A stretch of 64,000 nt of DNA from Magicicada septendecula (lineage: Eukaryota > Arthropoda > Insecta > Hemiptera > Cicadidae). The DNA is taken from positions 145,721,574-145,785,573 of the forward strand of contig CM068369.1 in assembly GCA_034769895.1 (NCBI GenBank), in the 5' to 3' direction. Below the pieces are notes generated by a model. That model ran no database searches, had not been told where the DNA came from, and saw only the letters and a list, made by a program, of their open reading frames with translations. This document shows positions 27,817-42,580 of the stretch, piece by piece; position 1 is the stretch's first letter, and each line of letters opens with the position of its first letter. The translations under genes were made by a program, and so were the position numbers.

Positions 27817-30800
27817 CATATCCCATGGGCACAAAACAGAAGACAACTGAAGAACTGATTGTAGAAAGTAGATTACAAAAACTGTAAAAACAGGGAAGTT
27901 GCATATTGATGCACTAGACAAAGCTGCACTTCTTCAGAATGGTTTAAACCATATGAAGCAATACTGACAGTAGTCGTTTAAAATAATAAATTAAACAGCA
28001 GATATTAAATTCAATAAATCCAGTTCACTGAAATAATGCTTTAACAACCTGTTTCACTATAATGAAATTAATAACATTTTAACATTTTTATAGAAATTAA
28101 AAATATTATACTGGTATAAGATAATACTTACTTTTCTTGTAAGAATTTTTGGTAGTCCTTTTCAAATCTTTCTAAAAGTGAAGGCATCACTCTATCAATT
28201 GCTAATTTCAACCTAAGTAACAGAAATATAGACTATATGTAAAAAAAAAAATTAAGAAATATTCATTGTTGTAATATGTAAAGGTTACGCTATCAAAATT
28301 AGGTACTAAAATAAGTAATATATGATATAATTACTACAAATAATTTACAAAAACTGTATTAGTTACTGAATTTATATTAATTAACACATTTTTACAATAT
28401 CATTTTACAGTAATTACATATGGTTAACATGGACCATTTACATATACAAGAACATACATAAGTTAACGTTTATATCCTAGTAGTACGGAAAGTGTGTTAT
28501 TATTTTCCATGTACATTTCTCAAAACAGTAACTTTGAATGTCATAAACCAGGCACCTGGGTGAGGGCAACTCGGGCAACTCACAACTATAGAAGGTATAA
28601 AATAATTAAAGAGTAATTCAACTGTACGGACAATACTTACTTTCTCATAGGCTCCTTCATTTTTTCTTCTTCACCTTGTATAAAAAGTTTTTTAGCTCTC
28701 TTCATAAGAGTATCCTTTGTACAAGGGAGGAAACAAGCTAAATGGGCATACAGTGAATGTCTGCTTGGTGCTGGAAGATCTCTGCTTTTCTTTTCAAGCC
28801 TATAAAATAAGATACTGGCATTATTTATAATAATCTATATATAAATGTTGCGTTTTATGCCACACCAACCTGAGAACATAAACACTCTTTCAAACTCAAC
28901 ACACTGGAATTTACTGTTATTTCCCATCAAATCAATGTATTTTAATTTTTGCATACTTACATCACAAGTGGAGTATTTACATCAGAAGAAAAGTTTTTAC
29001 GTGTTGAATCGGATGTAGAAGCTGCATGCTTAATACTGACAATTACTTCTAGAAGACTGCTCGACAAATTATCAGGCAGGGGTGGCACAACTGTACTGTT
29101 TTGTGCTAATGGACTAGGCTTTGACTGCAGAAGGTTATTAGACTTTGCCTCTTCACTATCTTCGGTTTCTGATGAAGGAACTGAAATTTGAAAATCAAGA
29201 AAAAATTCCATTAACAATTTTGCTTAGCCTAATAAAGAAAAAAAAGAGTCCACAAAGTATTATTAAGAAGTTGTTAAGTATTATTAAGAAGTTGTTTTAA
29301 ACTACAATAAGTTTGCAGAGAAATATGTATTTACAACTGTCAATATAGTTGAGTCTCAAAGAATTTGTTTTATGTGTGTGTTTTGTATATCTGGGTTCAC
29401 CTAAAATGGTTTTTGACAGCAAACTTGTTTTTGGGGTCAAAACATCCTACAACATTGTCTGATGCCCAAACTCCATTGTTGTCTGTTGTTGCAGTTTTCA
29501 TTGTTAAGCCCTCTATCGCTAATTGATCTTCGTATGACCTCTATCCATGTTTTCTTGGGTCTTCCTTTCTATCTGTGCTCTCTAGGTATCCATCTCATTA
29601 TTTTCTTTGGTAGTCGGTCTTATCCCATTTGTTGTATGTGACCCAGGGGGTGCTCCTGCACGGGGTTATGACAATGGGCTTGTTCGTCATTTCACATAAA
29701 AAATTTTAAATGCAAAAAAGCCTAACACTAGCCTCGGACAAAAGGACGGTCCAAATGGAAAATGACAGCAAACCTTAATTTAATAATATACTTTAATAGT
29801 ACATAAAATATTATTTTTAATATTATAAAACATTAATGGCCTAAAACTATTCATAGAAAGTCCTGTCTTCCTATTTTGAAACTGACTTTGAAGCCATTTC
29901 CATTTTGAAACATTCGCCCAATGTTTTATTTTAATCGTTCATAAGTCGTTTTTCAGTATATTTATCTTCAAAAACAGTGAAACAATTCTGGCTACAGGAA
30001 AATGAACTTTTAAAAATTCACACACTTCTTGATTCCTATGCAAAGCATGCAGACATGCACAAGAGTGTGAGAGCTGTTGGTAGAATTTATTACTATTATC
30101 ACAATTACCTATTAAAAAAGTAAAAGTTACCTGACTGAGATTTGGTGCCAGCACTTGAGGTACAAGAATCATCAGAATGACCTCCTGCATTAACGACAGA
30201 CTCAATGGTATCTATAATGTGACTGGTAACAGGATTTTTACTTCTAACAGCAGAAAGAGTTTCTGATACTGAAACAATGGGCACTTAAATAAGACAAACA
30301 TCTACTGATATCAAATTATGAAATACTAACTAACAATATGTCTGAGTTCAGATAAAATTCTTTAAAAATGTTTAGAATACATCATGTATAAGAATTAAGA
30401 ATAAACTAATTATCACAATCTACATCATTTGTACACAGGAAAAACTGCATCACAATACAAAATTATACATAGATGTTATAAAGAATCAACTGTAAAATGT
30501 ATACATTAATTTAAAAATTGATATAGATGAAAAAAATTCTGATGGTAACGTGGACATTAAGAATTTTGTGATGCAAACTTGTTTACTATATTTCAGTAAG
30601 ACTGAAGGCCTCTTCAAATTATAAAGGAATGCTTTTCAAATCTGTTATTTTATAGTGGTTATGTAGATTTACATAAAAAAATTGTTTGAACGTGGATTTT
30701 ATAACTATATAAATTATTTTGTCTGTAGACTAGTATTTATAAAAAGAGCTGAATTTAATACAGACACATCTTGCGTTTGTGGACCTCGAAAAAGCATTTG

Positions 30801-33800
30801 ACAGGTTGGATACAGCAACATTATGGAGGATAATGCAGAGAAGAGGATAAAGGTAATTTATTTATAAAGGTAATTAAAAGTTTATATAATGGAACACAGA
30901 TACGGATAAAAACTAACAGATTACCAGAGCCCATTGGAATAACCCAAGGCATTCGGCAGGGTTGCAGTCTTTTTCCTGTTTTAATATCTTTATAGATGAT
31001 GCCATAAGGAAAATGGAAATTGGATGCCCCCAAAGGATTATACTTGGGGAAAGGATTTTATTTAATATTTTAATGTATGCAGACGATCTTGTGACATCCA
31101 AGAGAATGAAAATGACCTCCAAAGGTCGTTGTTTTATCTGACTAACATTTAAACACTTACAACCAAACCATTTCCTTATCCAAAATAAATGTTATGGCTT
31201 TTTCTGAGGCAAATTATATTAAAACTGAAAGTCTGTTTCCAATTTCCTAATTTGTTCACGCCATTCCTCACTAGGTCTCATAAGTTTTCCTCTTGAAAGA
31301 ACCGATAACCAGTCCGATTTCTGTATATCGTCTGCACATTTACCGTAACGCATACGTTCTTTATATTTTGGGAATTTTTTGTACAATCTGTAACATATGT
31401 ATCCAGCAATGATTTCTAGAAGTTCCTCATTTTCATTCAGCTCTGTGCCACAAAATGTCCTAATTGTAGACTGATCTGATGTTAACGGTTCCTCTTTAGA
31501 AGAGTCGGATTTTTCTCCTTCTAAATTTGACTGTTTTAATGAACTCAAGAAGTCCATCACATCTGGCTCAGGAAAGCCACTGTTATTCGGAAGCAAATTA
31601 TCGTTGTAAGCCGTAGGAAAAGCTTTATTTATTACATGTACTGTTAACGGTATGTTCTCACTTGTGTCATCATTTACAGTTTGTATGTTGCTGTTGTTTA
31701 ATGCTACTGAGGTGTTTTTACCCAGTATTGAAGACTTAATTCTTTGAATAACTGCTACCGGATTTGGATGATCGTAAAACAAACCTAAGCCCCGAATTTC
31801 CGAAAAATAACTTTCAAGAACGTCTTGATTTAACCTTGACGTCATTAAAAATAAATACCCGTTTTTTTTCAGGTCATTAAATAAACCTCTTAAACTTTCA
31901 ATTGAAATGTGAAAGCCTTTTTGAAACGGAAGTAGGGCAGTTTTTCCCATAACCCGCACCTGTAAGCATAAGTTCAGTAATTTATCTAGAGCTTCGTCTT
32001 GTGCTTGTAGATCAATTCCATATCCACTTTTTATCATGTTTTTTCATTCATACCGCATCTAGAATTTAATACATCGAAACCATCGTTTATTGTTTTCACA
32101 AATTCTCCTACATGAAACTGTTCAGGAAAATGATGTAAAATCGCTTTCGAAACTGTTTCCGAGAGTAATTCTGCTGCCTTCCTGATGTTCTGCCGTTCAC
32201 TTCCGGAAATAATCACATGCGAACTACTTAATTTATAACAATACTGAAGGTCCGATCTATTATAATTCAGTTCAATTAACTTTTCAAATACTTCCTTTGT
32301 TATTAATTTACCAGTGGGTAGAACAAAACTGTGGTCTATAAGATGATTCCTCAAGAGTTTTAGCAAATGAGGCACATCGCAAAAAGCCCAAACTTTTCTT
32401 TCGTCGCAAGTGGGATTGGTGATGTAGGATTTCGATGGTGTAATGAGCAGTTCAGAAAACAGCTTGCGATTGGAAGGACCCATATCGCATACGAAACCAC
32501 GCACTCTGAAACCAATTGATTCAACAGAAATTATTGTGTTTATCAATAAATCTTTAGTAATGGGCACATCAAAGTCATAAAACAAAGGTTGTTTCCATTT
32601 TCCCATAAGAGTTCTGGCTATTATCACTTGTACATTTGTGTGAGGTCCAATGAAACAGTCGTCTACATTGTCATAACAAATAGTACTTTGTACTTTCATT
32701 TCGTCGAATGACAAAATTATGTCTTTTTCTCCGTCATTGAAAAAAGGAACCTGCTCTCGCATAATCCGCAGACTTAACTAAATAACACCAGGCTGACATT
32801 TCACAACAGAAAGTCGACATTGAATCGTACGTTCGCTCGGCAGAGGATAATTAAAAACACGTGTTGTATAATGAAATGCTTTTTTCAACAGCGCTCTAAG
32901 AGTTACTGCTTTTGCAATATATTCGGAATCCCAATTCAGGCACTTTCCGGATTTTAGATGTTACCTGTCCACGTGTAAAAATATTTTCATACACATTTAA
33001 ATATGCTTTGTCTTGAACGGAGAGACTTTTTAACAAAGCAATTTCTTCCTTGAGTGCAGTTCCTCTAATACTAAACTAGTTAATTTTAAATTCTTATTTT
33101 CATTTGTTAGTAAATTCACTTCGTGTTCATACTGATTACTACTTAGGCCTAACTCACCGGTTTCGTTGACTACATTTTCAATCAAAATATTTTTTTCTAC
33201 ACTATCGTTTAATAAATCGCTGATATCCTGCTTTCTTTTTCTAATTTCAAATCTGTTTTTATGGTCAGTTTCATTTAACAAAGACGCAGCACATTTTTCT
33301 GAATATTTCGGAATATTTAGGTGAGGAATTGCCGTCTTCTTTTATCTTTTCTTAGAGGAAATGTTTGACAACTCGGCCTGTAAATCCCGTTTGTAATCGT
33401 TTGAATCAAAATGTTCAGAGCACAACACAGCTTTCTGCATGTTGAAGCTATCTTTACGTTTACAGTTTACACAAATGAACCCAGGCACGTTGCACGTTTA
33501 ATTCTTTCAGAAATCTGTGTAAGGTAATACCTCTCGCTTTACTGTTTTTATAATTATTTTTACACGTTGCAACAGCATAAGTGGAAGCCATTTTTTGCAG
33601 AACACTCAGTACAAAATTTAAACACTTGTAACATACACAAAAACACATAAAGGCACACAAAACACGATAATAAACACGGCATGTACTCGTAAGAAAGCAA
33701 TGCGCTGTAAGACACTAGTGGGGCATGTGATGTCACGCACTCAGTAATGCTACTGCGCACACAGCGTTGTCACCTACCGTGTTCTATACTTACCATGGGT

Positions 33801-36800
33801 GTATCATTAAACACTTAAAGAAGAAAACAAGGAAAGAGACGCAATTGAAATATTATAATTTAATGGCCATATCTCAACTATTGTATGTTAGTGAGACTTA
33901 GATTAGAAGGCCAAAGATATATCTAAAATACAAGAAGTGAAATGAGGTTCTTGAGGCCTGTAAAGGGTTGCACCAGGAGAGAGCTTATCAGAAATGACCA
34001 TATTTAATGGAGCTAGGCATAGCTGAATGAGAAAATCTCCTGGTACAAAATGGAGTGGTGGTTACACGTAGAGAGAATGGATACAAACAGATTTTTTGAG
34101 AAGAGCCCTTGACTATCATCTAAGGGAGGAAGACAACTGTGGGAAGACCCCATAAGTGATGGTTGGATGACTTCCAATGAGACTGGAACAGGCTACTTAG
34201 CCTAAGACGTAAAGGATGATGATGATGATTACTACTACTATTTATTCTAATTCTAAATTACTTTTCTAGATGGCTTGTTAGGATACTTCTTTTGAAAAAT
34301 GCACATCATGTTAATCATGTAAAATACAGCCTGTGTAATTAATTTGGAGACAAACTTTAAAAGTTAGTACGGTTTCATTAAATTATATATCCAACAGTCA
34401 GCTATTCCATTGACAAAAATAAAATATTTACTGTTTTTAACGCTATGAGGCAAATATACAACTTTTTTCAAATTTGCATGAAAATTAAGTTAACTTAAGT
34501 TCTTAACTCAGTGACTTTGTAGCTCCATTTCTTAAATAAAATCAGATTTTGTACAGCATGATTACAAAAAACCTGGAAACAGGACAACTGGCCAGAGACC
34601 TGATTCTAACAGCTATTCACAGGTATTGAAATAACACTAACACTATCAGATATAATTATAGAAATATTACTGCGATTTACTGTGGAAATAGTCTAAAATT
34701 TTGAACTATTTCTTCAATAAACAAATGTATGCAAACAATAATTGCTTACACATACAAACAAGTTGTACTGATTTTAATACCATTGTTTGGAGGAAGTGGT
34801 GTTGTTTCGAGCACCCTCTTTTCTTCTAACAGTGCTTTAACAGTTAAAGCTTTCTTCTTAGCTTTCTTTGCAAGAACAGCAGACATGTCCACCCAATGTG
34901 CATCTTGCTTTTTCTTCTTTTTAATGGGTTCAGGTTGTTCTAAGCACTGAACAGGCCGCTTTAGTTTCAAAGGAGGTACAACTCCTTCAGGTTGTTCTAA
35001 GCACTGAACAGGCCGCTTTAGTTTCAAAGGAGGTACAACTTCAACTGATGGTGCTGCTGGAGGCTCATCTGCAGGAGGGGGAGGAGGAGGCGCCGCCGGC
35101 TGTGGTTGTGCTGGTGGTGGAGGAGGCAGTAGTGGCTCTTCAGCAATTTTCACCTTCTGCTCAAAACAAAAAAAATGCACGTAAGATAAGTCATCTCATA
35201 TTAAAGTTACGAGGGTCAGATGAAAAGTTCTCGGAGCGACATCTATAGCTCAGTGGTAGAACTAAAATCTTCTGTGTGCTGCAAGACATATATATTTCAC
35301 GTGAACACCTGTTAATTTCCAGATATATCTGACAATTTATTCACTCGTTAGCAGCTGTTTGAAATTTTCCTGTCATGCATGTTTTTATCAAAATGCACAA
35401 AATCAAACATCATGTTGTGATGAATTCTCTGTTAAAAACGTTTTGGCGCAAATGGAAACTCAAAACGAAATTGTACTGTAAATGTGTTAGGAGATGCTGC
35501 GCCTTCAGAAACAATGGTACGTGGGGCACACTCGAGTTTAAACGTTGTCGTACAAGCACTGAAAGGATCCCAACAGTGGACGTCCAAAAAGTGCAACAAA
35601 AATGGCATTATTGAAAAAATTTCATAGGGCGTTGGAAGACCGCAGACTGAGGAGTGGATGACGTTGCTGAAATCATAGGCATCTCATATGAGTGTGTGAA
35701 TCATACTTGAACTCAAGAACTTGGTGCGAAATAGCGTTGTGCAAGATGGCTGCCGCATCTGGAGTTGTTGCATTTTTTGGGTGCGTCCTGTGCGAGAGGG
35801 GTGGGGGGAATCATCTTCAATGCTCGTACGACCAATTTTAAACCCGTGGTTTTGAAGTCGCAGCATGTCGTGACACATTTACAATTTCGTTCTGAATTTC
35901 CATTGGCGCTAAACAATTTTTAACAAAGAACCACACCACGATGTTTGATTTTGTCTATTTTCCAAAACACTCATGACACTCAATTTTAAACAGCTGCTAA
36001 ACAATGAGTAAATTAATAGATAGATTTGGAAATTGACAGGAGTTCACATAAAATACAACTCTTGCAGCACAAGAAAAATTTTAGTTTCACCGCGAAGCTA
36101 AAGTTGTCGCTCCACGAACTTTTCAACTGACACTTGTACATACTGTGTACTCAAAACACGAGCATATAACAATTACTTGGACTATATTTCAATATGGATG
36201 AATATAATATTTAATATGTTATATATGGTAATAATGTGTATAGTTGATGTGCTGCGTTTGCTGATATATATTTAAACCAAACGGTGACTGTATGATATTA
36301 CTAGCAATTAAAAAATTAAAAAGGTCTGTTGATTTGGTAATGCAGTGAGATCATACCACCTACTGGATCGGATCTACTCTTATCTGGTATATGTACAAAC
36401 TATCAGACATCAAACAACCCTGACAGCTATTATTGCTTGATATACTATTTTATGGTCAAAAAATTATTGTACAGTTACACTTACAGAAGTATCATCTGGA
36501 CTTCTTACATATCAGACAACCTAATGCCATCCCTCCCTATGTTTTATGAACATACTTAAATGTCTGCTACAGACAGAAAATGCTAATATGTCAATTCCAA
36601 TTTTAGGATATCTATTTATATTATTTTCCACTAAATACATTATTATTATTTTACATTGTATTGCTATATAATTTAACAATACAATGTGATAAACATGCAC
36701 CATATACCAAACTATAAATTCTAAGTTAATAATACTAAACTTATAAAATCAATGGATATTGTTACAGTAAAAGCCACAATGTATGTTATTGTATGTATGT

Positions 36801-39800
36801 TATGGACTTGAAGTATTAAAATCCATTAGCCTTGACTTGTGGATCTGGTCATATTCCATGAAAACAAGTCACTCTGAGGTATTCACATATAAATGTCCCT
36901 TCAGAAGTAATTGTATTTTCCTCTTTATTTAAATTAATATCAGACACACACGCGCGTTCGCACACGCGTGTGCGCACACAATATTATTAACAGGGAGTCT
37001 TTTAAGAATTTCTGAGATGACAAAGTCATGAAATATACTACAGATGAATGATTTTTTAAAGCTCTACTCATCCTATACCATACGTTAAGGATCTAAGCAC
37101 ATATCATGATCCAGACTCACCCAGTTCAAATCTATGTTACAAACAAGATTATTTACAAAATAAAATTGAGTCTCAAAAGTTAGTTTTTTCATTAATTTTA
37201 TATGTAGTTTTTGATATCAAGTAAAAAGCACCAAACCTGCATTCAAAAGCATTCTTATGGGGTATGCCACAGGTGCAAAACAAGAAGATAATTAAGGTCT
37301 CTTTTTGACCAAATCTTGTGATGAATAACTAAAGAAAAAGAAACATTATCAAAATTAACTACCTGAATTTAAAGAATTTCATCCTCAAGACCTATTGTTT
37401 GGTGTTAAATGGTATGGGGGTGGTATAGGGGTCACGTGGTTAGGTTTGCACCTATGGATGTGGGTTGCCTGGACGGCTCAGCTTGTATTATACAGGAACT
37501 ATACTATACATACAGTTACTTCTTTCTGACAAAACAAGAGAATGTAATACTTAAGCTATACGTAAAAAACTGCTGTATGTTAAAGAAACAGCCTATTTTT
37601 ATATGAATAATGTTAATCCATGTGTGAAGGATTGAAAAGTTAAGCTCACATTTTACAGACAGAAAATGTATGTATAGATTTATGTATGTTTTTTAATTAC
37701 TTCAATGTTACTTTCTAACCTACAAAAATTCATTATAAATATATTCACAGAACATGTAGTTTGTCATGATAATCTTAGTGAATCCACACGTAGCTAATTA
37801 CCTTTGGAAGAGACGGTGGAGGAGGTTCCACAGGCTTCGGGGATGGTTCTGCTGGTTTTTCTTCTTCATTATCTTCTGCTGCTTCTTCATCTTCATCTTC
37901 TGCTGCTTCATCATCCTCATCACCTTCTTCAGCTTCTTCCTCTTCTCCTTCTTCATCGTCTATCACCTTGACACCTTTCTGAAATTCAATCAATAAATGA
38001 ACATATTACAAAAATTTGACAATAGTTACGTAAAGGCAATATTATTATCTCTCCTATTGCAAGATAATACAGTTAACTGACTTATTTTTACAAAACACGC
38101 TCTGCATTCCTGAGAATCCTGTATACCAAACTAAAAGTGACCAAGTGGTGTATAGGTCTACGAAAAAAACGATGCAACCAGTTTTGCTAAATCTCCTAAC
38201 AAAGCAATACATATTTTTAATTAATATTTAAAGCAGAACATATGTGTTATGCTATTATTTGAGAGCATACTGAAATATTTATATGTAGGTGGGTCACAAG
38301 TTGTTTTGACACTTAGTCAAACCCTTAGTTTAGTACTGACTATGGAAATGTTCCGTCACACTAAGTAGTCAAAATTTTGACACAAAAGTGTCTATATTTC
38401 AAACAAAATTTATTGTCATAATCAGGATGCGTATACAACAGTACAAAAATAATACACACAGCATGAGATTTTTGTGTCAGTGTTGTTTGCTCGCAGGCAC
38501 GCGTGTGCGATACATAACGATTAATAATATTACACCTATTAGTACTATATTAAAAAGAATAATTATAATATTCCAAAAATACACATCCATTATATGAATA
38601 TTAATTATTGCTTGTATCAGCAGTCGTATCAGATCCTGATGATTACAATAAATTTTGAACCTCAACAATAAAGGCTTGAAATGTCAACACGTTTTAAAAG
38701 GGTAGGTACACTTAGTTAACACTTTCAACACCATGTTTGTACACAGTATCCTCCTCCTCCTATGGTGCTACAGCCCAAAGTCGAGCCTTGGACTCCTCTA
38801 TCCTGACCCTCTAACTCTCTCTATCAGTAGCAAAGGACTCCCATCCTCGCACTCCCAACATCTCTCTTGTATCCACAGCGACAGAATCTTCCTATCCTTT
38901 CCTTGGATGGCCGTTTGGTTTTTTGCCATCCATACTCCGCATAAGGACTCTTAGGTATTCATCTGTCATCCATTCTTATGACATGGCCAGCCCGTTGTAG
39001 CCCCCTTTTACTGTTTGCAGCCAGCCCATTACGTACAATTTTTCCGTCGATTCACGGAAGTGACAATATGTCTCATCATTATCCCGTATCCTCCATTCCC
39101 CATTTCTATATATGGGGCCCAGGATCCATCTCAGGAGCTTCCTTTCAAATATCTTCAGGTGTTCAATTGCTCTCATGATGATTGCTTGTGTCTGAGAGAT
39201 ATCTGACCATTTATGTAGAAAAACGTGCAGGTATTTTTGTACCCTCTAATCTACAGGCATAATTGAGAATCTTAAGCTAGAACGGTCAGCAGAAAAATAC
39301 CATACTTTATGTGGTACATGAAGTCTGAAGAACTCATATGTCCTTTGGATGCTTAATCTTTCAAAACTGTGATGCATGACCACGTGAATTTCATTTACTT
39401 GGCACACTTCAAGGACAGTTTCACATGATTGTGCTTGCGTAACCATCTTAATGGGTCTACCTTAATTGATGTTCCCCTCTCGTGAAATGCGAGTGACATT
39501 CAATCCAATAATCAAACAACCGTATAAATAACAAATCTTTACTGATCATTTTCTGGTGTAAAACTTAATGTACACACATTGACAAATTTTGTCAGTCATG
39601 GTAGAATCTCTTGAGTAGTTCTATCAACACTACAAATCCATGACTCTTAAGGCTATACAGGAATAGAATCAGTCCATTAACTTTCTAACATTCTCTTCTA
39701 CACTCTTCTCAGAATAGATATGTGTATGTTATTAAACAGATTGCAATGAACATACACGTCAGCATTTTTCAGCACATGATCAGGTATAATGTAAAGGTGT

Positions 39801-42487
39801 CTGGAGCACATGTATAAATTGCAAGAACTTCTTATAATAAGTACACCTTTCAAAACTTGCTCTAAAATACTGTAATTACATTAAGTCTACCAATTCTGAT
39901 TATAATAATACCTTGTGTTTTCTTCGAGCCTTGACTTCGTCAAGATCCGAGTGATCGGACACTTCAACTCTTTTAAACTCCAGCTGTCCACAGTTAATGT
40001 AATACCCACCATGTGCTGTTTGCATCTCTTCTGGAAGTGCTTCTTCATACTGAAAAATTCATGATAATATTAAAAATATTTTTAATATGACAAGCAGTTT
40101 CATATAGCTATAATAAAGCACAGAAAATGATTGACTGGTTTATATTCAATGTATAATATTCAATATTACCTCTTCAATATACTGAAAGTTACTAAACATG
40201 ACTTCTTTGGATATATTAAATCATTATGAAAATCTGACCATAATTATTATGCATAAATGAGAGCAAAAATTTACTTTTATTAAGCGAAATATTACATACA
40301 GCCTTAACTTTACTAGCAAAATTATGAATATGAAATAAGCGGTAAGCGTTTACAACTAAGTGATGACGGCATGTAGCAAGTTTTCATGTTTAATACCACA
40401 AACTGTTAATAGGGGTATAACAAACTTATATATTAGTTGTACAGACACAAATTAGTTTCAACAATCTCCAAATATATACTAGAAATACAGCTGGCTATGA
40501 GGTATGATATGTGGTGTGGATACACTTATATTGAATACTTTAATTTTTACCGTTTAATATACCGAGTAACAAAACATACATACAATAGCCTCTATTCTAC
40601 CACACGATGTCTGTTGGATACCGTGACGTTATTTGAACACTCACATGTGCTTTCAAGTAGTGACGTAGTATTATGTGTAGACATTGTTTTTAAATAATGG
40701 TATTTTAATACTAACGACCTTGAAAGAGTGATAATTTGAAGATGGAACAGATCTGATCCGATACGCATAACATACATTTAAAGCAGAAATCACAAGACAG
40801 ATAAAGGTAATTATTTACTATTACTAAAATCAGTGACTTGGATTAAAAAAAAAAAGAAATGAAGTCTAAACTCCTGTATTGCCAGCTTATGGGGTTCTGG
40901 TATATGTTTCAACACTATGCAATAAGTAAGAAAACATTCCACTCCTTAAATAATTGATACCCAGAGTTAATGAATCTGATCACTGCTGATGAATTTAATG
41001 ATCACTGCTAAACGCAAATTTTATCTGCTGGTGTTTTAGGTGGGTTTAAAGATTTTAAATTCACTTTTCTCTTTTATGCACCCTTTATTAAACTAGAGAT
41101 TATATTTTCCTTTGTTACAGTCCATTTCTTTATCTTATTCTCTTTACTTCATAAATAAACAATTTTACAAATCAGTTCAGCACTTGTCTCTGTAACAGCT
41201 CCTATCAGCCTAACTCAATTTCATTTTCACTTATTCTTATCTAACTTATTAGACAATTGGTATCTTAGGATTTCACAGCCAGCTGTTAATATTCAATTCA
41301 CAATTCTCCGGGCTATTAGGCCGTTGTCCATTACCACCGCATAAAACGGACGTTTCAGTCCCACCGTTGGAGGCCATCTTCAGTGTAAAACGACTTAAGT
41401 ACCTAGTGAAGAACGCACCAGTTACTCAAGTCATTGTACTGAAGATGGCCTCCAACGGTAGGGCAGAAATGTCTGTTTTATGCGGCAGTAATGGACAACG
41501 GCCTAATAGCCCGGAGAATTGTCAATCAAATATTAAAGTAGTTTAAATTATATACTTTACTAATTTTTATATATTTTAATTAAATATCAGAGTTTAATAG
41601 GCATCAGAATAATACAGCAGTCATATTATAATTGCCATAGAATACTGGAATATTTATATCAGCAACCATGTATTGTAGCTGAATTTTCTTTATTAACTGC
41701 CAAGTATTTCTCTCAAAATCATTGACATTTTATAACCAACGACATGTTTGTGTATACATACACAATAATACATGGCCGTGAATAACAAACAATTCTTACT
41801 TTATGTTATACAACAAACGATTCTTTACTTAATACTTACAAACTAGCCACACTATATTTGCAACATTTATTTTGGAGCAAGGAGCTGCTACTTGTCATAC
41901 TTATCAACTGTAGTCATCTTTGTGGTGAGACTTTTTTACTTGTTAACAAAAACTCAATGGTCGCAAACATAAATTGTATTAGGGAGTATATCATGCCTAT
42001 ACTGACTATTTGAAATAAACAGGTGAAGAACTTTAAAGGTAACCTAATACGTAATCTGAAAAGAATTTATCTGAGTAGGTGAGAGTTAAGTTTGAGAAGC
42101 TACTAAAGAAAAAATCTGAAGATGTCAGCATTATTAATCAAAACGTTAAGTTCAAAAGTCATATGAATTCTATACGTTCCATCTTATTCTTAATTAGATA
42201 ATATTCAGAATCAGATTGTTCTTCATATTTTGCACTCTAAACTTTAAAATCTTCTTCGATCTTTATATTTAGAAACACTAGTATGATATAAAACGCAATT
42301 TGTGTTATTTAAGAGAAAAGTTGTAATCTCCAGCAGCACAAGACAATCATTTTGTAAATTATATTTAGGCCACTGTGTAACAATACATTTTCAAAAATTT
42401 GTTTCAAATTATCAAACTGTAATTATGTCTACAGTAAGTATGTCACAACTGGGCAATAAAAAAAAAGACTGAATTACCAAATGCGAT

Positions 42488-42580
<93 letters not shown>

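Noticed and set aside
27644-27921. Minus-strand open frames with a long Phe or Lys run
   Set aside because: They are translations of the A-run at 27776-27814 and have no domain.
35247-35262. TAGCTCAGTGGTAGAA looks like the A box of a tRNA or tRNA-derived SINE
   Set aside because: No B box or cloverleaf follows, and the sequence is part of the palindromic mariner arm.
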